Assembly: GCA_964538675.1 (NCBI GenBank)
Contig: CAZIGM010000008.1
Location: 1 to 52,726, forward strand
DNA from: CAZIGM01 sp964538675
GTDB taxonomy: Bacteria; Bacillota; Bacilli; Tepidibacillales; Tepidibacillaceae
Length of the DNA stretch: 52,726 bases
Direction: 5' to 3'
This document shows positions 15,237 to 23,355 of this stretch, in pieces. The notes under the pieces were generated by a model. That model had not been told where the DNA came from. It made no database searches and saw nothing but the letters and a program-made list of their open reading frames with translations. Both the position numbers and the translations under genes were made by a program. Position 1 is the stretch's first letter, and each line of letters opens with the position of its first letter.

Positions 15237-16355
15237 ATGCGGATAGGAATACCAAAAGAAATAAAAAATAATGAAAATCGTGTTGCAATCACACCTGCAG
15301 GTGTTGAAGAGTTGTGTAAAGCGGGACATAATGTATATATTGAAGCTAGAGCAGGTATTGGAAGTGGTTTTTTAGATGAAGATTACAAAGCTGTTGGTGC
15401 AATAATTTTTGATGCTGCAAAAGAAGTTTGGAAGAATGCAGAGATGATTATAAAGGTTAAGGAACCACTCCCTGAAGAATTTAAATATTTTCGCGAAAAA
15501 CTGATTATTTTTACATATTTCCATTTGGCACCTGAACCAGAATTAACAAAAGCACTTATAGATAGCAGAGTTACAGCAATTGCATATGAAACTGTTCAGT
15601 TAGATAATAAATCTTTACCACTTCTCACACCTATGAGTGAAGTAGCTGGAAGAATGTCAATACAGATAGGCGCTCAATTTTTGGAAAAACATTATGGAGG
15701 AAAAGGGATATTACTTGGAGGAGTACCTGGAGTTGTACCATCAAATGTTGTGATTATTGGTGGAGGTGTAGTTGGTACAAATGCAGCCAAGATGGCTTTT
15801 GGTCTGGGGGCAAATGTTAGTATCATTGATTTAAGTGCTGATAGGTTGCGATATTTAGATGATATATTTCATGGGAATATTAATACTATAATGTCTAATA
15901 ATTATAATATTGCTAAAGCTGTAAAAAATGCTGACCTTGTTGTTGGCGCAGTCTTAATTCCTGGAGCAAGAGCGCCAAAGTTAGTAACTGAAGAAATGGT
16001 AAAAGCTATGAGTCCAGGTTCAGTTATAGTTGATGTAGCAATAGACCAAGGTGGATCGATTGAAACCATTGATAGAGTGTCAACACATAGTGAGCCCACA
16101 TATATTAAACATGAAGTAATTCACTATGCTGTTGCAAATATACCAGGAGCTGTTGCAAGGACTTCTACAATTGCATTAACGAATGTAACTATTCCATATG
16201 CGCTAGAGCTTGCTAACAAAGGACTTTTTAAGGCAATAATTGAGAATAAAGCATTGGCAAAGGGAATTAATGTTTACAATGGGTTTATAACATATGAAGC
16301 AGTTGCGAAAAGTTTAGATTTACCTTTTATAGAGTTAAAACAGAAAATAAGTTAA
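15237..16355 (+). CDS. ald: Alanine dehydrogenase
   Basis: 372 residues, standard length. The N-terminal RIGIPKEIKNNENRVAITP is the family signature, and the Rossmann motif VVIIGGGVVGTNAAKMAFGLG starts the NAD domain in the middle. It interconverts L-alanine and pyruvate with NAD. In Bacillus it is needed for normal sporulation. GGGGAGG precedes the ATG. It would feed pyruvate to the fused oxidoreductase at 43969-47252. It is absent from this spot in Bacillus, so it is an insertion relative to the conserved fur-xerD order. Repeat A3 begins 13 bp after its stop. Confidence 0.94.
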   Translation: MRIGIPKEIKNNENRVAITPAGVEELCKAGHNVYIEARAGIGSGFLDEDYKAVGAIIFDAAKEVWKNAEMIIKVKEPLPEEFKYFREKLIIFTYFHLAPEPELTKALIDSRVTAIAYETVQLDNKSLPLLTPMSEVAGRMSIQIGAQFLEKHYGGKGILLGGVPGVVPSNVVIIGGGVVGTNAAKMAFGLGANVSIIDLSADRLRYLDDIFHGNINTIMSNNYNIAKAVKNADLVVGAVLIPGARAPKLVTEEMVKAMSPGSVIVDVAIDQGGSIETIDRVSTHSEPTYIKHEVIHYAVANIPGAVARTSTIALTNVTIPYALELANKGLFKAIIENKALAKGINVYNGFITYEAVAKSLDLPFIELKQKIS

Positions 16356-16368
16356 GTCAACAAAACCA

Positions 16369-16489
16369 CAGGCTGAAGAAAGTGTTCTAGTTCAAGGTAC
16401 GCTTAAATCGAGGAACGGAGCTTACTTAACGTAAGTGAGTACCGAAGATTTAAACGGTAACGAAGAAATTGGACATTTTCAACAGCCTG
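16369..16489 (+). repeat. Repeat family A, copy A3
   Basis: 121-bp element in the same orientation as A2, with CAGGCTGAAGAAAGTGTTC at the left end and GGACATTTTCAACAGCCTG at the right. The left terminus is degenerated. GTCAACAAAACCA precedes it, as before A2 and A5. A perfect hairpin starts two bases after its right end. It fills the gap between ald and the convergent small gene. Confidence 0.9.
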
Positions 16490-16490
16490 A

Positions 16491-16511
16491 GGCTTCTTTC
16501 CTAAAGAAGCC
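16491..16511. terminator. Hairpin between convergent genes, next to repeat A3
   Basis: GGCTTCTTT and AAAGAAGCC form a perfect 9-bp stem with a 3-nt loop. It lacks a T-tract on either strand. It lies between ald and the minus-strand small gene and may act as a weak bidirectional terminator. Confidence 0.4.
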
Positions 16512-16527
16512 CGCCTTTCATTTGGGG

Positions 16528-16686
16528 TTATTTAGCTTTTCTTCTTTTATAATTAAAAACATAAACCTTACCATTTTTCTTTATTACTGTAGTACCATTT
16601 TTATTATGTTCTGGTACATCTTTTAACATTTTGTTAACTATACCCTTTATATGGTTAATACTAGCTTTATTTTGTTTGTCCTCCAT
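16528..16686 (-). CDS. Small 52-residue basic protein
   Basis: Minus-strand frame of 52 residues: an acidic start, an amphipathic middle with NHIKGIVNKMLKDVP, and a strongly basic end (VFNYKRRKAK). AAAGGGGG lies 6 nt before the ATG, an excellent site. It stands between ald and xerD, which are on the other strand. No membrane span, no cysteine. I do not recognise the family. The C-terminal basic tail hints at nucleic acid or ribosome contact (speculative). Confidence 0.55.
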   Translation of the reverse strand: MEDKQNKASINHIKGIVNKMLKDVPEHNKNGTTVIKKNGKVYVFNYKRRKAK

Positions 16687-16853
16687 CGTTTTTCCCCCTT
16701 TTATCTTTCTTATTTAGATTATGTCAATAAATTATATTCTGTAACGGTATCTGTCACATAATGGTTAATTAATTTAGCGTATTTTTTAAAAGGATTTTAA
16801 ACATTATGATAGAAATATAAATCATATATAAGTAAGAAGGAAGTGGTTTTGGG

Positions 16854-17741
16854 ATGGAAGTTTTAATAGAACAGTATATTCATTATTTGTTAGTTGAAAA
16901 AGGGTTGTCTCAAAACACTTTAGATTCCTATAAACATGATTTAACAATGTATTGTGTTTTTTTAAAGAAAAATAATTTTAATTCTTATAAGGATACAAAA
17001 CGAACACAAATAATTGGATATTTAACTGAACTTAAGGATAAGGGCAAGGCTACTTCGACTATTTCAAGAAATTTAGCTTCAATAAGATCTTTTTACCAAT
17101 ATTTATTGCGGGACAGGTATATTGAAAAAGATCCTTCGCAAAATTTAGAATCACCAAAATTAGATAAACGATTACCAAAAATATTATCAATTGGGCAAGT
17201 AGATTTTCTATTAGATATGCCTAATCTTAAAACTATTGATGGAATGAGAGATAAGGCTATGCTTGAATTATTGTATGCTACTGGAATTAGGGTCTCTGAA
17301 TTAGTTTCATTAAATGTTGATGATGTGAACACTTATATGGGATTGATAAAGTGTTTTGGTAAAGGATCAAAAGAAAGAATAATACCTATAGGTAGTCAGG
17401 CAATTCAAAGTATTACAATCTATCTTGACAAAGCACATCCACTCCTTAAGAAACAGGGCTCTAATGGTGCCTTATTTTTAAATCAAAAGGGTAGACGTTT
17501 AACGCGTCAAGGTTTCTGGAGAATTTTAAAAAAATATTCTACATTAATGTCAATAGATTTTGAGATTACGCCTCATACATTAAGACATTCTTTTGCAACT
17601 CATTTATTAGAAAATGGCGCTGATTTACGATCAGTTCAAGAGATGTTAGGACATGCTGATATCTCTACTACTCAAATATATACACATTTAACTAAGACTA
17701 GATTAAAAGAAGTTTATTCCAAGGCACATCCAAGAGCTTAA
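16854..17741 (+). CDS. xerD: Site-specific tyrosine recombinase XerD
   Basis: 295 residues. The N-terminal SAM-like domain (1-100) is followed by the catalytic domain with Arg146 (GIRVSEL), Lys170, His241 and Arg244 (HTLRHSF), His267 (GHADIS) and nucleophile Tyr276, so all active-site residues are in place. With XerC (or alone with its partner paralogue) it resolves chromosome dimers at dif. It stands between fur and deoB as in Bacillus, which argues for the housekeeping enzyme and not a mobile-element integrase. AGAAGGAAG precedes the ATG at some distance. Confidence 0.92.
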   Translation: MEVLIEQYIHYLLVEKGLSQNTLDSYKHDLTMYCVFLKKNNFNSYKDTKRTQIIGYLTELKDKGKATSTISRNLASIRSFYQYLLRDRYIEKDPSQNLESPKLDKRLPKILSIGQVDFLLDMPNLKTIDGMRDKAMLELLYATGIRVSELVSLNVDDVNTYMGLIKCFGKGSKERIIPIGSQAIQSITIYLDKAHPLLKKQGSNGALFLNQKGRRLTRQGFWRILKKYSTLMSIDFEITPHTLRHSFATHLLENGADLRSVQEMLGHADISTTQIYTHLTKTRLKEVYSKAHPRA

Positions 17742-17765
17742 GAGGCTTGTGGTTATCCAGATTTT

Positions 17766-17790
17766 TAAAAGTGCAACTTTTTTATTTTTT
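17766..17790 (+). terminator. Weak terminator after xerD
   Basis: AAAAGT-GCA-ACTTTT hairpin of 6 bp followed by a T-rich run. The preceding TTATCCAGAT (17753-17762) matches the right end of repeat family B and may be a remnant. Confidence 0.35.
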
Positions 17791-17803
17791 TATCTAAAGA
17801 TGT

Positions 17804-17833
17804 CTGACATCCGTCAACTAAATGTTTTATAAT
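17804..17833 (+). promoter_or_regulatory. Sigma-A-type promoter of the deoB-punA unit
   Basis: CTGACA (17804-17809), 18-nt spacer, perfect TATAAT (17828-17833). About 40 nt downstream a tandem TTAGAATTTG TTAGAATTTG TTAG (17874-17897) lies in the leader, just before the ribosome site, and could be an operator. Confidence 0.5.
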
Positions 17834-17924
17834 ATATATAAGTTAAAAAATAATTACTGGAGAGAATATATAATTAGAATTTGTTAGAATTTGTTAGTAT
17901 CTTAAATAGTGGGGGGAAAAGATT

Positions 17925-19106
17925 ATGAAATATCGAAAGATTACTTTAGTAATATTAGATAGTTTAGGCATTGGTGAGTTACCTGATGCTAAAAATTATG
18001 GAGATGAGGGTGCTAATACTTTTAAGCATATTGCTGAAAAGATGAATGGACTTGATATACCAAATATGGAAAACTTGGGACTAAGTCATATTTATCCAAT
18101 AGATGTTAAGGAAAAACAAAGTAATCCAGTTGGAGCCTTTGGCAAAATGAAGGAATTGTCTGTTGGTAAAGACACGATGACTGGTCACTGGGAAATGATG
18201 GGACTAAAAACAGATATTCCATTTAATACTTTCCCAGAGGGGTTTCCTGATAAACTTATTAAAACTTTTGAAGAAAGAGTTAATAGAAAGGTTATTGGCA
18301 ATAAACCTGCATCAGGTATAGATATTATTAATGAATATGGAGAACAACATATTAATACAGGTGATATTATTGTATATACTTCAGCTGATAGTGTGTTTCA
18401 AATTGCAGCTCACGAAGAAGTAGTACCACTTGATGAATTATATAGAATATGTGAAATTGCTAGAGAGTTAACATTAGACAAAGAGTATTCTGTTGGTCGA
18501 GTAATAGCTAGACCATTTATTGGTAAACCTGGTTCTTTTCAAAGAACTCCAAACAGGAGGGATTACACTGTAAAGCCTCCAGCAAAAACCGTAATGAATT
18601 ATTTAGTGGAAAATAATTATGAATCAATTGCTATCGGAAAAATATCTGATATTTATGCTAATGAAGGTATTACAAAGAAAATTAAATCAAAGTCAAATAT
18701 GGATGGAGTAGATATACTAATTGAAGAATTAAAAAATGATCTAAAGGGTTTAATTTTTGTAAATTTAGTTGATTTTGATATGTTATATGGTCATAGAAGA
18801 GATCCAATAGGATATGGAGAAGCAATTGAAGAATTTGATAAAAGAATCCCTGAAATAATAAGTGAAATGGATGAAAATGACTTATTAATTCTTTCTGCCG
18901 ATCATGGAAATGATCCAACACATGTTGGGTCTGATCATACAAGAGAATATGTACCTTTGTTAATATATAGTAAGTCAATAAAGAATGGAATAGATTTGGG
19001 AATTAGAGAAAGTTTCGCAGATATTGGAGCAACTATTGCTGATAATTTTGATGTAAGAATGCCAGAGTACGGAAAAAGTTTTTTAAATGAATTATTGGGA
19101 GAATAA
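17925..19106 (+). CDS. deoB: Phosphopentomutase
   Basis: 393 residues, full length for DeoB. Alkaline-phosphatase-fold motifs: the metal-binding ILDSLGIGELPDA near the N-terminus, the phosphorylated threonine region GKDTMTGHWEMMG (82-94), and the C-terminal SADHGNDPTHVGSDHTRE metal site. It interconverts ribose/deoxyribose 1- and 5-phosphates, joining nucleoside phosphorylase products to central metabolism. GTGGGGGGAAAAG precedes the ATG. punA follows after 4 bp; both share the promoter at 17804. Confidence 0.95.
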   Translation: MKYRKITLVILDSLGIGELPDAKNYGDEGANTFKHIAEKMNGLDIPNMENLGLSHIYPIDVKEKQSNPVGAFGKMKELSVGKDTMTGHWEMMGLKTDIPFNTFPEGFPDKLIKTFEERVNRKVIGNKPASGIDIINEYGEQHINTGDIIVYTSADSVFQIAAHEEVVPLDELYRICEIARELTLDKEYSVGRVIARPFIGKPGSFQRTPNRRDYTVKPPAKTVMNYLVENNYESIAIGKISDIYANEGITKKIKSKSNMDGVDILIEELKNDLKGLIFVNLVDFDMLYGHRRDPIGYGEAIEEFDKRIPEIISEMDENDLLILSADHGNDPTHVGSDHTREYVPLLIYSKSIKNGIDLGIRESFADIGATIADNFDVRMPEYGKSFLNELLGE

Positions 19107-19110
19107 AAAT

Positions 19111-19923
19111 ATGATAGAAAAAATCAACAACACTGCAGAATATATTAAAAAGCAAATTAAATATACTCCAGAGATTGGACTGATTCTTGGTTCGGGTTTA
19201 GGTGTATTGGCTGAAGAGATAGAAAACCCTGTACGTATTTCTTATAGCGATATTCCTAATTTTCCAGTTTCAACTGTTGAGGGTCATAAAGGACAATTAG
19301 TCATAGGTGAGTTGTCTGGTAAAACTGTAGTAGCGATGCAAGGAAGATTCCATTATTATGAAGGGTACTCTCAAAAAGAAGTTACTTTTCCAGTTAGGGT
19401 AATGAAGGCTTTAGGTATTGAAAAACTAATTGTGACTAATGCAGCTGGGGGAGTTAATACCTCTTTTAAACCAGGTGATTTAATGATTATTAAAGATCAT
19501 ATTAATTTTATGTTCAACAATCCTTTACTTGGACCAAATGATAGTAAGCTTGGTGTGAGATTTCCTGATATGTCTGAAGTTTACTCGTTAGAGTTAATAG
19601 AAAAAGCTAACAATGTAGCAACGAAATTTCAATTAGATATTAAAGAAGGTGTTTATGTTGGATTTACTGGTCCTTATTATGAAACACCTGCAGAAATAAA
19701 AATGGTAAGGGCTATTGGTGGTGATGCAGTGGGAATGTCCACCGTTCCTGAAGCAATTGTTGCAAGGCATGCATTAATTAAAGTATTAGGAATATCATGT
19801 ATTACTAATATGGCAGCAGGGATATTACCCCAACCTCTATCACATGATGAGGTTATTAAAACTACTAATTTAGTAAAGAGTAATTTTTTAAAGCTTGTGC
19901 GTGAGATTGTTAGGGAAATATAA
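19111..19923 (+). CDS. punA: Purine nucleoside phosphorylase I
   Basis: 270 residues of the trimeric PNP family (guanosine/inosine type). The phosphate-binding IGLILGSGLGVLAEEI, the VVAMQGRFHYYEG motif and the VTNAAGGVN and GMSTVPEAIVARH motifs are present. It splits purine nucleosides to base and ribose-1-phosphate. The start was set at ATG 19111 behind TTGGGAG; an in-frame ATG at 19087 lies inside deoB. Order deoB-punA is that of Bacillus. Repeat B2 begins right after the stop codon. Confidence 0.93.
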   Translation: MIEKINNTAEYIKKQIKYTPEIGLILGSGLGVLAEEIENPVRISYSDIPNFPVSTVEGHKGQLVIGELSGKTVVAMQGRFHYYEGYSQKEVTFPVRVMKALGIEKLIVTNAAGGVNTSFKPGDLMIIKDHINFMFNNPLLGPNDSKLGVRFPDMSEVYSLELIEKANNVATKFQLDIKEGVYVGFTGPYYETPAEIKMVRAIGGDAVGMSTVPEAIVARHALIKVLGISCITNMAAGILPQPLSHDEVIKTTNLVKSNFLKLVREIVREI

Positions 19924-20117
19924 AGCCGAACTTTTATCGCGTCTTTTGCGATATTAGCACCCAAGATGTTACTCATAAGAAGATAATTCATGAGCACAAG
20001 TCACACTACGACAGTAAAGTGTCAAGTCGTGCTATGAGAGACTTATCCTAAATTCATTCCCCTCCACTTACCCACTTTGTGTGTAAGTGAGGGTCTTATC
20101 ATATCTGGATAAATTAA
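19924..20117 (+). repeat. Repeat family B, copy B2 (mosaic, inner part inverted)
   Basis: About 194 bp, filling the gap between punA and pdp. The left end AAGCCGAACTTTTAT matches B5 by the tRNA gene. The right third (ACTTATCCTAAATTCATT...CTTATCATATCTGGATAAA) matches B1 and, at its end, B3 and B4. The middle (about 19994-20036) matches B1 only as the reverse complement: CAAGTCGTGCTATG here against CATAGCACGACTT there. CCTCCACTTAC and GTAAGTGAGG form a hairpin near the right end. Confidence 0.75.
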
Positions 20118-20159
20118 ATTAAATATATAAAATTAAGAAGTATAAATAGAGGTGATTTT

Positions 20160-21485
20160 ATGAGGATGGTTGATTTAATTCATAAGAAACGTGAAGGAAT
20201 TAATTTAACTACTGAAGAGATTAACTATGTTATTGAGGGCTATAGTAAAAATCAAATTCCAGATTACCAGATGTCTGCATTTACAATGGCTATTTTTTTT
20301 CAAGTGATGAATGAAAGAGAAACCGCAGATTTAACTATGGCAATGGTGAAATCAGGAGATCAAATTGACTTATCATCAATCAAAGGAAAAAAAGTGGATA
20401 AACATAGTACTGGCGGAGTAGGAGACACTACAACATTAGTTCTTGGACCATTAGTAGCTACAGCTGGTGTACCAGTTGCAAAAATGTCTGGACGTGGTTT
20501 AGGCCATACAGGTGGAACAATTGACAAATTGGAATCAATAGAAGGATTTCATGTTGAGATAAGTAATCAGGAATTTATTAATCAAGTTAATGAAGTTAAT
20601 TTAGCTGTTATAGGACAGACCGCAAATTTGACCCCAGCTGACAAGAAATTATACTCTTTAAGAGATGTAACTGCAACAGTTGACTCGATTCCATTAATTG
20701 CAAGTTCAATTATGAGTAAAAAAATAGCTGCTGGCGCTGATGGTATTGTTTTGGATGTTAAAACAGGCGATGGAGCATTTATGAAAACTCCAGAAAAATC
20801 ATTTGAGTTGGCAAAAGCAATGGTAGATATTGGAACTATAACGAGCAGGAATACCGTTGGTGTGGTTAGTGATATGGATCAACCATTAGGATTTGCGGTA
20901 GGTAATGCTTTAGAAATTAAAGAGGCCATAGATACATTAAATGGAACGGGTCCTAAAGACTTAGAAGAATTATGTTTAGTGCTCGGTTCACATATGCTTG
21001 TATTAGGTGAAAAAGTAAAAACAATAGAAGATGGATATCAAATATTAAAAGAAATTATTAAGTCAGGTGAGGCTATTGAAACATTTAAAGAATTTGTAAA
21101 AGCTCAAGGCGGCAATCCAGATATAATTGATAATCCTGATTTACTTCCAAAAGCTGATAGCATAGTTGAAGTTTTATCTAATAAAAAAGGATATATTAAC
21201 AAAATTGAAGCTGAAGAGATAGGAATTAGTGCTATGTTGCTAGGTGCTGGTAGGGAGACAAAAGAATCGATTATTGATTTAGCGGTTGGTCTTGAGCTTA
21301 GGAAGAAAGTTGGGGATTATGTAGAGATTGGGGATTCAATAGCAACATTACATGTTAATAATGATAGAAATTTGGAAAAAGTAAAAAGAAATGTGATAGA
21401 AGCATATACAATATCGGCAATAAAACCAGAAAAAAAGAAATTGATTTATGGAATTGTAACAAAAGATGGTATAAAAAGATATTAA
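20160..21485 (+). CDS. pdp: Pyrimidine-nucleoside phosphorylase
   Basis: 441 residues. The family signature is present as the SGRGLGHTGGTIDKLESI stretch, and the phosphate site as KHSTGGVGD. The C-terminal alpha/beta domain is complete. It phosphorolyses uridine, thymidine and deoxyuridine. GAGGTG lies 5-10 nt before the ATG. It completes a salvage set with deoB and punA, although a repeat separates it from them, and it has its own terminator downstream. Pyrimidine phosphorylase and thymidine phosphorylase are close; the low-GC Firmicute setting favours Pdp. Confidence 0.92.
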   Translation: MRMVDLIHKKREGINLTTEEINYVIEGYSKNQIPDYQMSAFTMAIFFQVMNERETADLTMAMVKSGDQIDLSSIKGKKVDKHSTGGVGDTTTLVLGPLVATAGVPVAKMSGRGLGHTGGTIDKLESIEGFHVEISNQEFINQVNEVNLAVIGQTANLTPADKKLYSLRDVTATVDSIPLIASSIMSKKIAAGADGIVLDVKTGDGAFMKTPEKSFELAKAMVDIGTITSRNTVGVVSDMDQPLGFAVGNALEIKEAIDTLNGTGPKDLEELCLVLGSHMLVLGEKVKTIEDGYQILKEIIKSGEAIETFKEFVKAQGGNPDIIDNPDLLPKADSIVEVLSNKKGYINKIEAEEIGISAMLLGAGRETKESIIDLAVGLELRKKVGDYVEIGDSIATLHVNNDRNLEKVKRNVIEAYTISAIKPEKKKLIYGIVTKDGIKRY

Positions 21486-21535
21486 TGAATTCTAATATCT
21501 ATCTATAAAGGTGGAGGATGTAATAAAGAAATAAG

Positions 21536-21567
21536 AGATGGCAATATGTTATGCCATCTTTTTTTTG
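21536..21567 (+). terminator. Terminator of pdp
   Basis: AGATGGCA pairs with TGCCATCT over 8 bp around an 8-nt loop, followed by eight T. Confidence 0.85.
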
Positions 21568-21643
21568 TTTTTGGAATATTTCCCCTTAAACTGAGAACAA
21601 TAGTATTAGTAGTATACATCAGTGAAAAAGGAGAGAATATTAG

Positions 21644-22810
21644 ATGGTTAAGAAAAGCTTATTAAGCTTGTTTATATTTACTTTCTTTTTATCTATGGTT
21701 TTGGTACCAGTTAATGCTAAAGAAGTTGATTTAGCACCTAATGCAAAATCGGCAATTTTAATTGACCAAGATACTAATACAATCTTATTTGAAAAGAATA
21801 GTCATGAGAAATTACCTCCAGCAAGTTTGACCAAAGTTATGACAATGTTATTGATTATGGAAGCTATTGATAGTGGGAAAATTAATTATACTGATAAGGT
21901 AAGGGTTAGTGAATATGCTGCTTCAATGGGTGGTTCACAAATATTTCTTGAAGTAGGAGAAGAAATGTCTGTTGATGATCTATTAAAAGGAATAGCTGTA
22001 GCATCAGGAAATGATGCTTCTGTGGCTATGGCTGAATATATTGCTGGTTCTGAAGAAGTTTTTGTAAGTATGATGAATGATAAAGTTGATGAACTTGGTT
22101 TAAAGAATACCCATTTTGTTAATTCTAATGGTTTACCAGCGAGTAATCATTATACATCTGCATATGATATAGCTATTATGTCTCGGGAATTGTTAAAATA
22201 CGAAAAAATTACAGAGTATACTGGTGTCTATCAAGATTATTTAAGAAAAGATACAAGTAATCCCTTTTGGTTAGTAAATACCAATCGCTTAGTTAGGTTC
22301 TATGAAGGTGTAGATGGATTAAAAACAGGTTTCACAAGTGAAGCGATGTTTTGTTTAGCTGCTACTGCCAAAAAGGATGACTTACGAGTGATAGCAGTGG
22401 TTATGGGAGAACCTAATACTAAAACAAGAAGCAGTGACGTTACTAAATTGTTTGATTATGCATTTAGTCAATATAAAAATGAAGTATTATATGAAAAGAA
22501 TCAAGAAGTAGTTGAGGTTGAAGTTGAAAAGGGAAAAGCTAGTATTTTAACATTAATAACACCTAATCAAATTGGTTTATTGATGAAAAAGGGTGATCAA
22601 AGTGAAGGATATGAACACTTGATAAAAACAAATAAGAAAATAAAAGCTCCAATAGAAAAAGGAAATGTACTTGGGGAAATACAGACAGTTAAAGATGATA
22701 AAATAATTAATACTTTTCCATTAGTCGCGGGAAGTAATGTCGAGAAGGCAAATCCATGGGACATGATTAAGAAGGTAGCAAAAAGTCAATTGTTTATAAA
22801 AGAAAAATAA
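21644..22810 (+). CDS. dacF: D-alanyl-D-alanine carboxypeptidase DacF
   Basis: 388 residues with an N-terminal signal peptide (VKKSLLSLFIFTFFLSMVLVPVNA). Penicillin-binding motifs of class C low-molecular-weight PBPs are Ser61-x-x-Lys64 (PASLTK), Ser121-Gly-Asn and Lys227-Thr-Gly. A PBP5 C-terminal domain follows. It trims the terminal D-Ala of peptidoglycan stem peptides outside the membrane. Its place directly upstream of spoIIAA matches Bacillus dacF, a forespore gene that co-transcribes with spoIIA late in sporulation. A hairpin with a T-run lies after it here, so read-through into spoIIA would be partial. Confidence 0.9.
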   Translation: MVKKSLLSLFIFTFFLSMVLVPVNAKEVDLAPNAKSAILIDQDTNTILFEKNSHEKLPPASLTKVMTMLLIMEAIDSGKINYTDKVRVSEYAASMGGSQIFLEVGEEMSVDDLLKGIAVASGNDASVAMAEYIAGSEEVFVSMMNDKVDELGLKNTHFVNSNGLPASNHYTSAYDIAIMSRELLKYEKITEYTGVYQDYLRKDTSNPFWLVNTNRLVRFYEGVDGLKTGFTSEAMFCLAATAKKDDLRVIAVVMGEPNTKTRSSDVTKLFDYAFSQYKNEVLYEKNQEVVEVEVEKGKASILTLITPNQIGLLMKKGDQSEGYEHLIKTNKKIKAPIEKGNVLGEIQTVKDDKIINTFPLVAGSNVEKANPWDMIKKVAKSQLFIKEK

Positions 22811-22823
22811 AATTTTTTTAAAC

Positions 22824-22864
22824 ATCGAGATTCCACTTACAATGAGGTTTCTCGATTTTTTTTT
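22824..22864 (+). terminator. Terminator of dacF
   Basis: ATCGAGA (22824-22830) pairs with TCTCGAT (22850-22856), followed by nine or more T. The interior can extend the stem with bulges. Confidence 0.65.
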
Positions 22865-22896
22865 CTTCATAATTAATTAAAAATCATTTAAAAAAA

Positions 22897-22964
22897 TGTC
22901 GAAAAAACAAGAGTTTATCGTTCTTTTGTCGACAGGCAGGAAAAGGAAATAAAAGAAAGAATTA
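22897..22964 (+). promoter_or_regulatory. spoIIA promoter: Spo0A boxes and sigma-H-type promoter
   Basis: TGTCGAA at 22897-22903 is a perfect 0A box, and TGTCGAC at 22927-22933 matches six of seven bases and is read from either strand. Then GCAGGAAAA (22936-22944), an 11-nt spacer and AAAGAATTA (22956-22964) fit the sigma-H consensus RnAGGAwWW-N11/12-RnnGAATww completely. In Bacillus spoIIA is driven by sigma-H RNA polymerase activated by Spo0A-P; the same logic is visible here. The start codon follows 40 nt later. Confidence 0.75.
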
Positions 22965-23004
22965 TAAGAATAATTAAATTTATTGGGATGAAGGAGTGAG
23001 TAGT

Positions 23005-23355
23005 TTGAATTTTAATATTTGTATGGAAAGGAAAAAAAACATTTTAATTGTAAGACTAGAGGGTGAATTAGACCATCATACATCAGAGATTGTTCGCGAA
23101 AAAATTGACAAAGAACTAGATGAAGGATTAGTGAATAATTTACTATTCAATTTAGAGAAATTAACATTTATGGATAGTTCTGGTCTAGGTGTGCTTTTAG
23201 GAAGATATAAAAAAATAAGGCTAGTTGATGGCAAGTTATCTATTTGTTGTGTTATCCCCAATGTGTACAAAATATTTGAATTATCTGGTGTATTTAAAAT
23301 ATTATCAGTTTATGACTCTGAGAATGAAGCGATATTATCTATGGGGGTGGCATAA
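23005..23355 (+). CDS. spoIIAA: Anti-sigma F factor antagonist SpoIIAA, TTG start
   Basis: 116 residues, a single STAS domain, nearly the same length as the Bacillus protein. FMDSSGLGVLLGRYK carries Ser58 in the DSSG motif, the residue phosphorylated by SpoIIAB and dephosphorylated by SpoIIE. The unphosphorylated form frees sigma F in the forespore. TTG 23005 was chosen because AAGGAG ends 8 nt before it and it places the serine at position 58; an upstream in-frame GTG at 22996 overlaps the ribosome site. The gene touches spoIIAB directly (stop then ATG). Confidence 0.93.
   Translation: MNFNICMERKKNILIVRLEGELDHHTSEIVREKIDKELDEGLVNNLLFNLEKLTFMDSSGLGVLLGRYKKIRLVDGKLSICCVIPNVYKIFELSGVFKILSVYDSENEAILSMGVA

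Noticed and set aside
16435..16626. Plus-strand open frame of 63 codons between ald and xerD
   Set aside because: It starts inside repeat A3, has no ribosome site and runs antisense to the better supported 52-residue minus-strand gene.
16854..17741. Tyrosine recombinase as sign of an integrated mobile element
   Set aside because: Its place between fur and deoB is the conserved xerD locus; no attachment repeats or phage genes are near.
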